A stretch of 64,000 nt of DNA from JAOUEA01 sp963762075 (GTDB lineage Bacteria; Actinomycetota; UBA4738; HRBIN12): contig CAVXJC010000006.1 of assembly GCA_963762075.1 (NCBI GenBank), positions 124,001 to 188,000 of the forward strand. The letters run 5' to 3'. A model generated the notes under the pieces. It saw only the letters and a list, made by a program, of their open reading frames with translations. It made no database searches and was not told the DNA's origin. Positions 39,894-50,513 of this stretch are shown here, one piece after another; positions within the stretch are counted from its first letter, which is position 1, and the number at the start of each line of letters is the position of its first letter. Made by a program: the position numbers and the translations under genes.

Positions 39894-41439
39894 TCAGCCG
39901 ACCTGGATCACGACGGAATGCTGTCCGGTCGCCCCGTCGGGGAAGGGCTCCGCGCGCTCGACGGTCTGCGTCTCGCCGTTCGCGTCGGTGGCGCGCACCT
40001 CGATGCGACGGTTCCCTGGTGTGAGTCGGGGCGACGATCTTCCACTGCCGCCAGGTGTCGACGGTGTCCTCGGTCGCGAGCTCTGCCTGCTTCCACTCGC
40101 CGTCGTCGATGCGCACCTCGACCGCGTCGATGCCGGTGTGCTGGGCCCATGCGACGCCCGCGACCACGACGTCGCCGGCGGGAACGCTCGCGAGCGGCTT
40201 CGGAGTGTCGATGCGCGACTGGGTCTTGATGGGCGCCTGCTCGGCCCATCCGCGTCTGATCCAGTACGGGTCGAACTCCTCGAAGGTCGTGAGCTCCAGA
40301 TCGACCAGCCACTTCGTTGCCGAGACGTAGCCGTAGAGCCCCGGCACGGCCATCCGCACCGGGAAGCCGTGCTCGATCGGGAGCGGCTCACCGTTCATGC
40401 CGATCGCCAGCATCGCGTCGCGCCCGTCGGTGACGGCTTTCACGGGAGTGCCGATCGTGAAGCCGTCGACCGCGGTCGACACGAGCTGAGTCGCGGCCGG
40501 GTCGACCCCCGCCTCGTCGAGCAGGTCGGCGAGCGGGGCCCCGATCCACCTGGCGTTGCCGACGTAGGGCCCACCCACCTCGTTCGAGACGCATGCGAGC
40601 GTGATGTCTCGTTCGATCAGCGGCCTCGACATGAGTTGGTCGAAGTCGAGCGTGAGCTCGTTGGCGACCATGCCGTGTACCCGCAGGCTCCAATCCTCGG
40701 TCGGCACCGACGGCACGATCAACGCCGTGTCGACGCGGTAGAAGTCTCTGTTCGGGGTGTAGAACGGGCTCAGGCCGTCGACGCCGAAGTCCACGCCGGC
40801 CGGGGCGAGCGGGGCACGGTCCGAGGGGGCGGGAAGGGAGATCGCGGCTCGCGACTGGTCGGCCTGCTTGCGCCTGGAGAAGAACTGGCCGAAGGCGCCT
40901 GCGGCGGCCGCGACACCGAGTGCAACCCCGCTCGAGACGAGGAACCTGCGCCGGTCGACCCCGTCGGGAAACCGCGTGTCGGCTGCCCCACCGACCTCGG
41001 TCGGGGTCGGGACCGCACCGACCAGCCGCCGGTGCAGCAGTACCAGCGTCACCCCACCGCCGACCGCTCCGAGCAACGAGGGGAGCGCATCGAGTGGTGT
41101 TGCGGTTGGACGCGTGAGGGCTGCGGCGGTGCCGACCGCGCCGAGCACCGTGAGGCCGACCAAGCCTGTACGCGGTCGGCCGACGGACGCCACGCCCAGC
41201 ACGATCGCGAGCACCGTGATCACCACGGCGACGCCGGTGAGCAGCACGAGCTTGTCCTGCTCGCCGAACGTGCGGATCGCGAACGCCTTCAGCCACTCGG
41301 GCGTGAGGTCGATCGCGGCGGATCCCACCGCGATGACGGGAGACGACTCGCCTCCCACGAACGCCGCGACGAGGTGGGCGACGCCGAGCGCCACGCATGC
41401 CGAGGCCACGCCGAGCACGACACCGAGACGCTTCCTCAT
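39894..41439 (-). CDS. Molybdopterin-dependent oxidoreductase with membrane N-terminus, frameshifted
   Basis: The N-terminus (about 1-150) has four or so membrane helices. A twin-Arg-like DRRRFLVSSGVALGVAAAAG follows at about residue 160, and then a sulfite-oxidase-fold catalytic domain. The molybdenum-ligand Cys is in ITLACVSNEVGG. The domain binding molybdopterin includes FPVRMAVPGLYGYVSATKWL. Near 40030 the frame is lost within the C-terminal dimerisation-type domain (WKIVAPTH). Adding one base restores LTPGNRRIEVRATDANGETQ and a stop at 39894. The indel may be a sequencing slip. The gene links to molybdenum cofactor use, since a MoaD-like protein is at 25.4 kb. The reaction substrate is unknown. 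Confidence 0.82.
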
Positions 41440-41483
41440 GTCCACAGGTTCGCACGCGCGCGCGCTCTGGATGCCGACGGCGT

Positions 41484-41771
41484 TCAGACGACGTAGATGC
41501 AGCCGTTCCACAGGGCATCGACACGCCGGCGGAACCGCCCTCGCACCCGCAGGTGCAACTCGTCGGGCAGCCGCATCTTCCTCGGCACGAACAACAGGAA
41601 GCCGCGCACCTGGATGCGCCGCCAATCCAGGGCGTCCGGCGGGGGCTCGGTCGTGGTCTCGAGCATCGTGAGACCACCCGGGAAGGCGACGAAGCGACGG
41701 GTGCGCAAGAAGAGCATGCCGCCGTGCTCCTTCACGAACGAACACGCCTCGGGGGTGGCGTCGATCCACAT
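41484..41771 (-). CDS. Uncharacterised protein
   Basis: A 95-residue product begins MWIDATPEACSFVKEHGGML and continues FLRTRRFVAFPGGLTMLETT, ending RVDALWNGCIYVV. It has two Cys and many basic residues in the C-terminal half. The frame can extend upstream to 41837, but the ATG at 41771 gives the better-conserved-looking start. It is located between the molybdopterin oxidoreductase and mscL genes on the same strand. No family was recognised; transcription with mscL is possible. Confidence 0.5.
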   Translation of the reverse strand: MWIDATPEACSFVKEHGGMLFLRTRRFVAFPGGLTMLETTTEPPPDALDWRRIQVRGFLLFVPRKMRLPDELHLRVRGRFRRRVDALWNGCIYVV

Positions 41772-41849
41772 ATGGGTATCTTCGGCAACCCCTTGAGCCC
41801 GTGAGCGCCACGAGGCCAGACGTGACGGAAATTCCACGTTCGGATCGGC

Positions 41850-42221
41850 TCAGCCGGGGCGTTCGCGTAACGAGTCGCGGATCTCGGTCAGCAGCTCGAT
41901 CTCGGTGGGACCGGCGACGTCGGGCCTTCGGAAGCGGTTCGTGGCCTTCACGATCAAGAAGAGCACCCACGCGACGATCACGAAGTTGACCAGGGCCGTG
42001 AGGAACGAGCCGATCCTGACCTCCGTGACATCGGGGGCACTCCCGATCGTCCACACGATCGCGTCGAAGCTCTGCTTCCCGATGACCGCCGCGATCAGGC
42101 TGAGCAGTATGCCGTCGACGAACGTCGAGACGACGGCGCTGAACGCGAGCGCCAGGATCAACCCGACCGCGATGTCGATGAGGTTCCCTTTCATCGCGAA
42201 CGCTTTGAACTCTTCGAGCAT
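41850..42221 (-). CDS. mscL: Large-conductance mechanosensitive channel MscL
   Basis: MscL opens in response to membrane tension and releases solutes on hypoosmotic shock. The 123-residue product has the conserved N-terminal MLEEFKAFAMKGNLIDIAVG helix leading into the first membrane segment (LILALAFSAVVSTFVDGILL). It also has the periplasmic loop, the second segment (FLTALVNFVIVAWVLFLIVK) and the cytoplasmic helix (PTEIELLTEIRDSLRE). The ATG at 42221 has a perfect GGAGG ribosome site. It is located 18 bases before the end of the SDR gene that precedes it on the strand, suggesting one transcript. Confidence 0.95.
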   Translation of the reverse strand: MLEEFKAFAMKGNLIDIAVGLILALAFSAVVSTFVDGILLSLIAAVIGKQSFDAIVWTIGSAPDVTEVRIGSFLTALVNFVIVAWVLFLIVKATNRFRRPDVAGPTEIELLTEIRDSLRERPG

Positions 42222-42238
42222 CGTGCCTCCTTGCTTGG

Positions 42239-43024
42239 TCATATGCGTCGTTGGGAACGTCCTGCGATCTGCGCGATCAACGTGCGCGGGAGGAACCTCG
42301 AACCGAACGCGAACAGCTTGCTCGTGGCACCGGTCACGAGGTACGGCGTGCCGGCCTTCATCGCAGCGAAGCCGGCTTCGGCGACCTCATGGGCGCCGGC
42401 GAGCTTCTTGCCCCGGATCAATGCCGAGTCCTGCATCGCCGCTCGATCCTGGAAGCCGGTCTGGGTCGGGCCGGGGCACAGGCACGTGACCGTGACCTCG
42501 GAGCCTCGGAGCTCGTCGGCCATGGCGAGGGAGAGCGACAGCACGTACGCCTTGGTGGCGGCGTAGGCGGCGGTCATCGGCGCCGCGCCGAACGAGCCGA
42601 CGGAGCCCAGGTTCAAGATGCGGCCTCGGCCCCGCTCGATCATGCCTGGCAGGATCAGTCGGCACAGCTCGGTGAGGGCGACGACGTTGACCTGCAACAG
42701 CGCGGATTGCGTCGACGGGTCGTCGCGCCAGAACTCCCCGTAGGTCGAGAAACCCGCGTTGTTCACGAGCGCGTCGACGATGACTCCTCGGTCGAGCAAC
42801 GAGGAGACGACCTCAGCGCTCGCGCCCGGCTTCGACAGATCCATGGGCATCACGAGAACCTCGACGCCGTCTCGCGCCTGCACCTGCCCGGCGACCTTCC
42901 GCATCGCGTCGGCGCTGCGCGCAACCATGACGACGTTCCATCCGTCGGCGGCGAACAGGCGAGTGAACTCCACACCGAACCCGCTCGAAGCGCCGGTGAT
43001 CAGTGCGGTCCGTCGTTCATCCAC
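42239..43024 (-). CDS. Short-chain dehydrogenase/reductase
   Basis: This 261-residue SDR has the cofactor motif LITGASSGFGVEFTRLF, a VNNAGFSTYGE loop, catalytic Ser in LNLGSVGSFG, and the catalytic YAATK. The order is that of classic SDRs, and an Arg at the end of the second strand (MVARSA) favours NADPH. The substrate is unknown. The start is a GTG at 43024 that overlaps the glnE stop. Downstream are mscL and the uncharacterised gene. Confidence 0.9.
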   Translation of the reverse strand: MDERRTALITGASSGFGVEFTRLFAADGWNVVMVARSADAMRKVAGQVQARDGVEVLVMPMDLSKPGASAEVVSSLLDRGVIVDALVNNAGFSTYGEFWRDDPSTQSALLQVNVVALTELCRLILPGMIERGRGRILNLGSVGSFGAAPMTAAYAATKAYVLSLSLAMADELRGSEVTVTCLCPGPTQTGFQDRAAMQDSALIRGKKLAGAHEVAEAGFAAMKAGTPYLVTGATSKLFAFGSRFLPRTLIAQIAGRSQRRI

Positions 43025-45713
43025 TCGCTCGTTCCTCCTCGGAGAAGACGCGTTCCATCGCCCGGCGGGCTCGGCGGGTCACGCGAAGGTAGTCGTCGAT
43101 GAAGCTCTGGCGAGGGTACTCCTCATAGCCGAGCCGCCGTGCGAGCGCGGTCTGCTCGGTCCGTCCGGGCGGCACGGCGTCGGCAGGAAGGCGCCGATCC
43201 ATCTCGAGCGCGTTCTTGACGTCGGTGCAGAACACGAAGGCCTCGCCGAGATCCCTGGCCACCGAGCCCGACATGAGCTTGGCGGCAGCCAATCGGTCGA
43301 TCGCCTCGAGCGTCCGGCGCGACCGGATCTCGGGATGCGCTCCCCCGTGGCGCATGAGCGACAGCTCCACCGCGAACTGCACGTCGGCGAGCGAGCCGAT
43401 GCCGAGCTTGAAATGGAACTTCGCCGCCTCGGGCGGCTTGACGCGTTCGCGCTCGATGCGCTCGCGCATGCGCCGGATGTCGGCCGCCCGATCGATCGTC
43501 ACCCCCTCGTTCGGGAACGCCGCGTCGGCCGCGTTGAGCTCGAACCGCCGGCCGAGGTCAGCATCGCCCGCGATCGCGCGTGCGCGAAGCAGCGCCTGAA
43601 ACTCCCACGTCTCTGCGTATCGCTGCCAGTACTCCAGGTACCCCGTGATCGAGCGCGCCAGTGGACCGTTTCGGCCTTCGGGGCGAAGGTCGGCATCGGG
43701 GATCCAGCCTGCCTCCCGGACATGCCGCAGCACCTGTTCGGAGAGCAGGCCGGCCTCTCGTTGCGCGGCCGGGCCCTCGCCCTCGTACACGAACATGAGG
43801 TCGAGATCGCTCGCAACGTTGAGCTCGCGGGCTCCGAGCTTGCCCATGCCGATCACCGCGAACGGCAGGTCGTTCCCGGCGGCTTCGCGTGATGCCTCGA
43901 GCGCCTGACGCACCACCCGCACGGCCACGGCCGACAGGGCGGCACCCGTCTCGCGGGGAGTGAGCTCACGCCCTGCGGCCCGGGCCACCGCGTCGACCAG
44001 ATCTCCGGCCGCATCGGTCTCCCCGCCGAGCAGCGTGTCGCTGAGACCGCTGATGCGAGAGGGATCGGCGACCAGCAGGTCGGCCGCGAACGAGCTGGCT
44101 GCGGCGACGTGGGCGAGGCGGCGAGCCGCGGCGGGATCGTTCGCGAGCAGGTCGGCCACCGTACGGTCCTGCCCATCAGGAAGCTTGCCGACCGCGTCGG
44201 CGATGCGCTCCAGCCGCAAGAGCGCCGAGTCAGGCGTCGGCGAGAGCGCCAGCGCAGGCGCCATGACCGGGAACAGGTTCGCGAGCACCTTTCCGATCCG
44301 ACGCGCCGGATCGACGAGGCGCCCCACGACCTCGTAGGACCGAGACGGTTCCGCGAAGCTCAGTCCTCGGAGCAACTCCTCGGTGGCCAGACGGTCGGTG
44401 CCGGGCGACGGGTGCAGCTGGGCCGGACCGGCGAACGATTCGAGCAGGGGGCGGTAGAACAACCGTTCATGGATCGAGCGGACGAGGCCGGTCGTGCGTT
44501 CGTACTCCACCGCGAGCTCGTCTGCGTCGGCCAGGCCGAGCGAGCGAGCGAGCGTCGTGCGGGCATGCCGGGAAGCGGGCAGGTCGTGCGTCTGCAGGTC
44601 ACGCACGATCTGCAGCCGGTGCTCGACCCGCCGCAGGAACCTGTAGGCGCCGGCGAGCACGGTCGCGTCGTCGTCGGCCACGTACCCCTCATGCCCGAGT
44701 GCCTGCAGCGCCGCGAGCGTATTCGGCGTGCGCAACCGGTCGTCGCGACGGCCGTGCACGATCTGCAGGAGCTGCACGGCGAACTCGACGTCCCTGATGC
44801 CACCACGCCCGCGCTTGACCTCGATGAGCTCCTTGCCACGCCGACGGATGTACTCCTCGAGCCGCACCTTGGTGCGCCGCACGTCGTCGATCGCCGCTGG
44901 CTCCAGATGGGGTGGATACACGAACGGCTCGATGCCGGCGAGGAATCCGCCGCCGAGCTCGGGCGGGCCCGCGATCGGTCTCGCCTTGATCATTGCCTGG
45001 CGTTCCCACGTCGCCGACTCGCGTGCGTAGTACCCGAGGGTGGCCTCGAGCGATCGGCTGAGCGAACCCGCCGTGCCCCCGGGTCGGAGCGCCACGTCGA
45101 CGCGCAGGGCGAATCCCTCGGCGGTCGGCTCGGCCAGCATGGCGGTGAGCGAGGCGACCGCGCGCTCGGCGGCTTCTTGCGCGGCGCGACCGCTCTCTGC
45201 GTGCAGGAACAGCAGATCGACGTCGCTCGCGTAGTTCAGCTCGTGGCCGCCGAGCTTGCCGAGGCCGATCACGGCGAGCGCGGCGTGATCGGTGAGCGAG
45301 AGCGCCTCGGCGATGCACGCGTCGGCGATCTCGCTGATCTCTGCGATCACGTCGTCGAGACCGGCGCCGGCGAGGTCGCGGGCGGCGACCCGCATCATTG
45401 CCCGGCGCCGGAACCTGCGAAGGCCACCGCGGCTCCCGAGACGCTCCACATCGCCGGCAAGCTCGGCCCGCAGGGTGTGGGCGTCGCGCGCCGTGACGTC
45501 GGCGAGCGCCTCAACCTCGCCCGGGTTCGCCACGAAGAAGTCGGCCGCGGCGTTCGAGAAACCGAGCAGCCGGGCGGCGACCTCGGTGATCTCGGGCCGA
45601 GCGAGCGCCTCGCGCGCGGCGGGGTCGTCGCCGACACGCGAGAACGCCACGCGGGCAAGCTCTGGGTCGGGAGCGTCCGCGAACGTGCGACCGAGCATCT
45701 CGGGCGTCAGCAC
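43017..45713 (-). CDS. glnE: Glutamine-synthetase adenylyltransferase/adenylyl-removing enzyme
   Basis: GlnE controls glutamine synthetase by attaching and removing AMP at a Tyr. The 898-residue protein has two nucleotidyltransferase domains: AVIGLGKLGGHELNYASDVD (about residue 165) and AVIGMGKLGARELNVASDLD (about residue 620). The linker and helical regions are typical, and both catalytic Asp pairs (DVDLLF and DLDLMF) are intact, so both activities are expected. The target is GlnA at 29.8 kb, whose Tyr401 loop matches. No PII gene is in this window. The ATG start at 45713 begins MLTPEMLGRTFADAPDP. Confidence 0.95.
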   Translation of the reverse strand: MLTPEMLGRTFADAPDPELARVAFSRVGDDPAAREALARPEITEVAARLLGFSNAAADFFVANPGEVEALADVTARDAHTLRAELAGDVERLGSRGGLRRFRRRAMMRVAARDLAGAGLDDVIAEISEIADACIAEALSLTDHAALAVIGLGKLGGHELNYASDVDLLFLHAESGRAAQEAAERAVASLTAMLAEPTAEGFALRVDVALRPGGTAGSLSRSLEATLGYYARESATWERQAMIKARPIAGPPELGGGFLAGIEPFVYPPHLEPAAIDDVRRTKVRLEEYIRRRGKELIEVKRGRGGIRDVEFAVQLLQIVHGRRDDRLRTPNTLAALQALGHEGYVADDDATVLAGAYRFLRRVEHRLQIVRDLQTHDLPASRHARTTLARSLGLADADELAVEYERTTGLVRSIHERLFYRPLLESFAGPAQLHPSPGTDRLATEELLRGLSFAEPSRSYEVVGRLVDPARRIGKVLANLFPVMAPALALSPTPDSALLRLERIADAVGKLPDGQDRTVADLLANDPAAARRLAHVAAASSFAADLLVADPSRISGLSDTLLGGETDAAGDLVDAVARAAGRELTPRETGAALSAVAVRVVRQALEASREAAGNDLPFAVIGMGKLGARELNVASDLDLMFVYEGEGPAAQREAGLLSEQVLRHVREAGWIPDADLRPEGRNGPLARSITGYLEYWQRYAETWEFQALLRARAIAGDADLGRRFELNAADAAFPNEGVTIDRAADIRRMRERIERERVKPPEAAKFHFKLGIGSLADVQFAVELSLMRHGGAHPEIRSRRTLEAIDRLAAAKLMSGSVARDLGEAFVFCTDVKNALEMDRRLPADAVPPGRTEQTALARRLGYEEYPRQSFIDDYLRVTRRARRAMERVFSEEERASG

Positions 45714-45767
45714 GTGGGCATCATCGCACCGGCAGCGTCGGACCCTCGGGTGGTGCGAGCCAGCCGC

Positions 45768-47724
45768 CTACGTCGAGACGCGACGCCGGATCGCCTCGAC
45801 CACACCGGCATCCTCGAGCGAGGACAGGTCGCCTGGGTCGTCCCCGGTGAGCGCCGCTCGAACTGCTCGACGCACGATCTTGGCGCTGCGCGTCTTGGGC
45901 AGAGCCTCGACGAAGACGACCTTACGGGGCGTGAACGCGCTTCCCAGGTGTTCGCGGACGGTGGCCCGCAGCTCCTGCACGAGCGTCGACTCGGCGACGG
46001 CCCCGGCGCGGAGCACGACGACGCACGCGATCGACTCCCCCTTGACCGGGTCGGGCAATCCGACGGCTGCAGACTCGGTGACGGCCGGATGCGTGGCGAT
46101 CGCGGACTCGATCTCGGCGGGACCGATGCGCTTTCCGGCCACATTGAGGGTGTCGTCGCTTCGCCCGTGGAGGAACCAATAGCCCTCGTGGTCGCGGCTC
46201 GCCCAGTCGCCGTGGGTCCACACGCCGGCGAACCGTCGCCAGTACGTGTCGAGGTAGCGCTCGTCGTCGCCCCAGATGCCCCGCGTCATCGACGGCCATG
46301 GTTGGCGACAGACGAGCTCGCCGACGGCGCCCGGTGCGACCGGTTCCCCGTCGGCATCGACGATGTCGATGTCCATGCCGAGGGCCGGGCCGCCGAGCGA
46401 CGCGATCTTGGTCGGCTCCACCGGGTGCGGTGACAGGAAGCATGCCCCGACCTCGGTGCCGCCCGAGAGGTTCACGATCGGGCGGCGGCCCTCGCCGACT
46501 TCCTCGTGCAACCATCGGTAGGAATCGGGATCCCAGGGCTCACCGGTCGAGGCGAGCACCCGGAGCGACGAGCGGTCGTGGTCGCCGAGGCGTGAGTGGG
46601 CGGTGCTTCGCATGGCCCGGATCAGCGTCGGCGACACCCCGAGCACGTTGATGCGCTGACGCGCCACCTGCTGCATGAGCCGGTCGGATCTCGGGTGCAA
46701 TGGCGATCCCTCGGTGAGCACCACCGTGGCGCCGAGCGCGAGCGCGCCGACGATCTCCCACGGGCCCATGATCCACCCGAGATCCGTCGCCCAATGCAAC
46801 CGCTCCCCCCGATGCAGGTCCACCTGGTAGGCGACCTCCTCGGCGATCTTCACCAGGAAGCCGCCGTGCACGTGCACCGCGCCCTTGGGCCTTCCGGTCG
46901 TGCCGCTCGTGTATCCGATGAACAGGGGGTGCTCGCTGTCCACGGCGTCGGCCTCGAGCATCGCGACCTCGGACGGCTCGGGCCAGGCGATGTCGCGCCC
47001 TTCGGTCATCGCGGTCGGTGCGTTGGGAAGTCGCATCCACACGATCTGGTGCCGCACCCCGCCGGCCATCTCGGCGGCGCGGTCGGCGACCGGCTTCATC
47101 GGCACGACCGCCCCCTTCCGCAGGGTCGCGTTCGCGGTGATCACCACGTCGCAACGAGCGTCGGCGATGCGGGCGGCCACCGCGTCGGGGCCGAACCCGC
47201 TGAATATCGGCACCCAGGTCGCGCCGATCTTCGAGCAGCGCCATGAGCGCGGCCACGGTCTCGATCGCCATCGGCATGAAGATCGCGACCGTGTCGCCCG
47301 CGTGACGCCGAGCTCGAGCAGGGTCGTCGCGAGCGTGTCGGTCATCGCTCGGAGCGCTGCGAACGACGCCTCGCGCACATCGCCGTCCTCGCCTTCCCAT
47401 ACGACCGCGACGGCATCGGGGGTGCGCTCGGACCAGCGGTCGATGCACTGACGCGCGACGTTCGTGCGGCCTCCGGTGAACCACGTGGCCCATTCGGGTC
47501 CGTGCGACAGGTCGACCACCCGCGTCGTAGGGCGTCGAGAACTCGATATCGATGTCGCGGACCACCGCGTCCCAGAACCAGCTCGATGTCAGCCACCGAT
47601 CGGCGCTGAGCTCCCGGAGCGTGTCGATGCCGAGGATCCGCATGAGCCGCGTGACGTTCGCGCGTTCGATGTCGCCTTCGTCGGGCGACCAGATGAATCG
47701 CTCGTGCTCGTCTGGCCCGTTCAC
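45768..47724 (-). CDS. AMP-forming acyl-CoA synthetase (acetoacetyl-CoA synthetase type), three frameshifts
   Basis: This is an adenylate-forming ligase with an ACS N-terminal helix region (RFIWSPDEGDIERANVTRLM). It has the P-loop-like IGYTSGTTGRPKGAVHVHGG, the GGTEVGACFLSP segment, THGDWASRD, and the C-terminal NVAGKRIGPAEIES followed by TRSAKIVRRAVRA, with the catalytic Lys. Single-base indels near 47520, 47300 and 47235 break the N-terminal third; the natural sequence is recovered by switching frames (YDRVVDLSHGPEWATWF; AGDTVAIFMPMAIETVAAL). The GTG at 47724 follows the liuA stop by 8 bases. In liu clusters the neighbour is often acetoacetyl-CoA synthetase, which fits, but the substrate is inferred. 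Confidence 0.75.
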
Positions 47725-47732
47725 GTCTGCGC

Positions 47733-48888
47733 CTACGTGAGCCTGCCGGTCAGCTCTCGGCCGATCAGCATGCGCCTGATCTCGGCGGTGCCGGCACCGA
47801 TCGTGTAGAGCTTCGCGTCCCTCAGCGAGACGGCCGGCGGGCACCTCGTTCAGGTAGCCGGCGCCGCCCATGGCCTGGATCGCCTCGAGCGCGACCTGCA
47901 CCGCGCGCTCCGACGACGCGAGCAAGCAGGCCGCCGCGGCGGCCGAATGACGCCGCTCCGGCTCGCGATCGAATCGGGCGGCGACCTCGTACGCATAGGC
48001 GCGCGAGGACTCGAGCGCCACGAACATGTCGGCGAGCTTTCCCTGCATGAGCTCGAACGAGCCGATCGGCACGCCGAACTGACGCCGTTCGCGAACGTAC
48101 GGGAGCACGAGGTCGAGCGCCGCCTGCATGATGCCGACCGGGCCGCCCGAGAGCACCACCCGCTCGGAATCGAGGCCCGACATCAGCACCCGTACGCCCC
48201 GATGGGCATCTCCCAGCACATGGTCGTCGGGGATCTCGCAGTCGCGGAAGACGATCTCGGCGGTCGGCGATCCGCGCATGCCGAGCTTGTCCATCTTCGG
48301 GGAAACGCTGAAGCCGGCCATGTCGCGCTCGATCACGAACGCCGTCACCGACGGCGATGCTTCGTCCTCCGGCGTGGTGCGCATGTAGACGATGAGCACG
48401 TCGGCCTCGGGCCCGTTCGTGATCCACATCTTCGACCCGTTCGCGACCCACCCGCCGTCGACGGGCTCGGCTCGGCACGACATCGATCCGATCACATCGG
48501 ACCCGGCATCGGCCTCGCTCATCGCCAAGGCACCCACGTGCTCACCCGTGAGCAGCTTCGGCAGCCAGCGTTCGCGCTGCTCCTGTGTGCCGTTGGCCCA
48601 CAGGTTGTGCACGCACAAGTTGGAATGCGCCGCGTACGACATGCCCATCGATGCCGATGCACGCGAGATCTCCTCGACCACGACGAGATGTTCGAGGAAG
48701 CCGAGCCCGGCACCCCCATCTTCCTCGGGCACGGTCGGACCCAAGACCCCCATCTCGCCGAGCCGCGGCCAGAGCCATCGCGGGAAAGTGTCGTCACGGT
48801 CGATGGCCTCGGCCTCGGGCGCCAGCTCGCGCTCGGCGAATGCGCGAACGGTCTCGCGGAGCTCCTCGACGGAGATGCGGTCACTCAT
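47733..48888 (-). CDS. liuA: Isovaleryl-CoA dehydrogenase, one frameshift near the C-terminus
   Basis: LiuA oxidises isovaleryl-CoA to 3-methylcrotonyl-CoA in leucine breakdown. The protein starts MSDRISVEELRETVRAFAER and has the acyl-CoA dehydrogenase motifs: LAMSEADAGSDVIGSMSCRA, WITNGPEADVLIVYMRT and GLDSERVVLSGGPVGIMQAA. The position of the catalytic Glu in GLDSER matches the isovaleryl-CoA branch. One extra base near 47827 disrupts GGAGYLNEVPAGRL; correcting it gives LRDAKLYTIGAGTAEIRRML and a stop at 47733. The gene diverges from liuB, with 57 bases between starts. The acyl-CoA synthetase follows immediately. Confidence 0.82.
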
Positions 48889-48945
48889 GGCGCACACGCT
48901 ACGCCGCCGGCCTCGCGTCGCAGCGGCGACAGTATGGTGCTGGCG

Positions 48946-50513
48946 ATGACGCGGCTGGCCACGCACGCCGATCCGACCTCACAAGGGTTCGCGGACAACG
49001 AGCGAGGCGATGCGTGGGCTCGTCGACGACCTGAACCGCCGGCTCGACGAGGCCCGGGCCGGCGGTGGCGAGGCCGCGACGCGAGCGGCATCGCGAGCGC
49101 GGAAAGCTCACGGCGCGCGAGCGCATCGAGCGGCTCGTCGACCGCGGGGCCGCCTTCCTCGAGCTCTCGGCGCTCGCCGCGTGCGACATGTACGAGGGCG
49201 AGGCGCCGGGCGCCGGCCTCGTCACGGGCATCGGTCCGATCCACGGTGCGCCGTGCGTGATCGTCGCGAACGACGCCACGGTGAAGGGCGGCACCTACTT
49301 CCCGATGACCGTGAAGAAGCACCTTCGCGCGCAGGAGATCGCCCTGGAGAACCGGCTTCCGTGCGTGTACCTGGTGGACTCGGGCGGCGCGTTCCTCCCG
49401 CTGCAGGCAGAGGTCTTCCCGGACCGGGAGCACTTCGGACGCATCTTCTTCAACCAGGCGCGCATGTCGGCCGCTGGTGTCGCCCAGATCGCGGCGGTCA
49501 TGGGTTCGTGCACGGCCGGCGGTGCCTACGTGCCTGCGATGTCGGACGAGACCGTGATCGTTCGCGGCACGGGCACGATCTTCCTGGGCGGGCCTCCGCT
49601 CGTGAAGGCTGCGACGGGTGAGGACGTCGACCCCGAGGAGCTCGGCGGTGCCGACGTGCACACCCGCACGAGCGGCGTCGCAGACCACGAGGCGGCCGAC
49701 GACGAGCATGCGCTGCGCATCGTGCGCGAGATCGTCTCGCACGTGAACCTTCCCGACGAACGAGCATGGCAGGTCGCCGACGCGGTCGAGCCCGCGGCCG
49801 ATCCTGCCGGCATCTACGGGGCGGTGCCGCAGGATCCCTCGCTGGCCTACGACGTGCGAGAGGTGATCGCGCGCGTGGTCGACGGGTCGGCGTTCCATGA
49901 GTTCAAGCGGCTCTACGGCGAGACGCTCGTATGCGGGTTCGCGCGCATCCACGGCCACCCGGTGGCGGTGCTCGCGAACAACGGCATCCTGTTCTCGGAA
50001 TCGGCGCTCAAAGGCGCGCACTTCATCGAGCTCGCGTGCGAGCGTGGGGTGCCACTCGTCTTCCTGCAGAACATCACGGGGTTCATGGTCGGTCGCGAGT
50101 ACGAGGCCGGCGGCATCGCGAAGGACGGGGCGAAGCTCGTGACCGCCGTCGCGTGTGCGAACGTGCCGAAGTTCACCGTGATCATCGGCGGATCGTTCGG
50201 CGCGGGGAACTACGCGATGTGCGGACGGGCGTACGGTCCCCGGCAACTCTGGATGTGGCCGAACGCGCGCATCTCTGTGATGGGCGGAGTGCAGGCCGCG
50301 AAGGTACTGACGACCGTGGGTGGCGACGCAGCCGACGAGCAGCGCACGATCGATCGCTACGAGGCCGAGGGCAGTCCCTACCATTCGACCGCGCGCCTGT
50401 GGGACGACGGCGTGATCGATCCGCTCGACACGCGCAAGGTGTTGGCGCTCGGTCTCGATTCGGCGTCGCGCGCGCCGCTGGAGCCGACGAAGTTCGGGGT
50501 GTTCCGGATGTGA
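48946..50513 (+). CDS. liuB: Methylcrotonyl-CoA carboxylase beta (carboxyltransferase) subunit, two frameshifts
   Basis: LiuB is the carboxyltransferase subunit that transfers CO2 from biotin to 3-methylcrotonyl-CoA. The N-terminus (MTRLATHADPTSQGFADNE, then AMRGLVDDLNRRLDEARAGG, then RERHRERGKLTARERIERL) is only recovered by correcting one-base insertions near 49003 and 49077. From 49100 on the frame is intact. It includes GGTYFPMTVKKHLRAQEIA, NIT/GFMVGREYEAGGIAKDGAK and GGSFGAGNYAMCGRAY, typical of MCC beta subunits. The ATG at 48946 is used; an ATG 12 bases earlier is in frame. The stop overlaps the liuC start. Confidence 0.88.
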
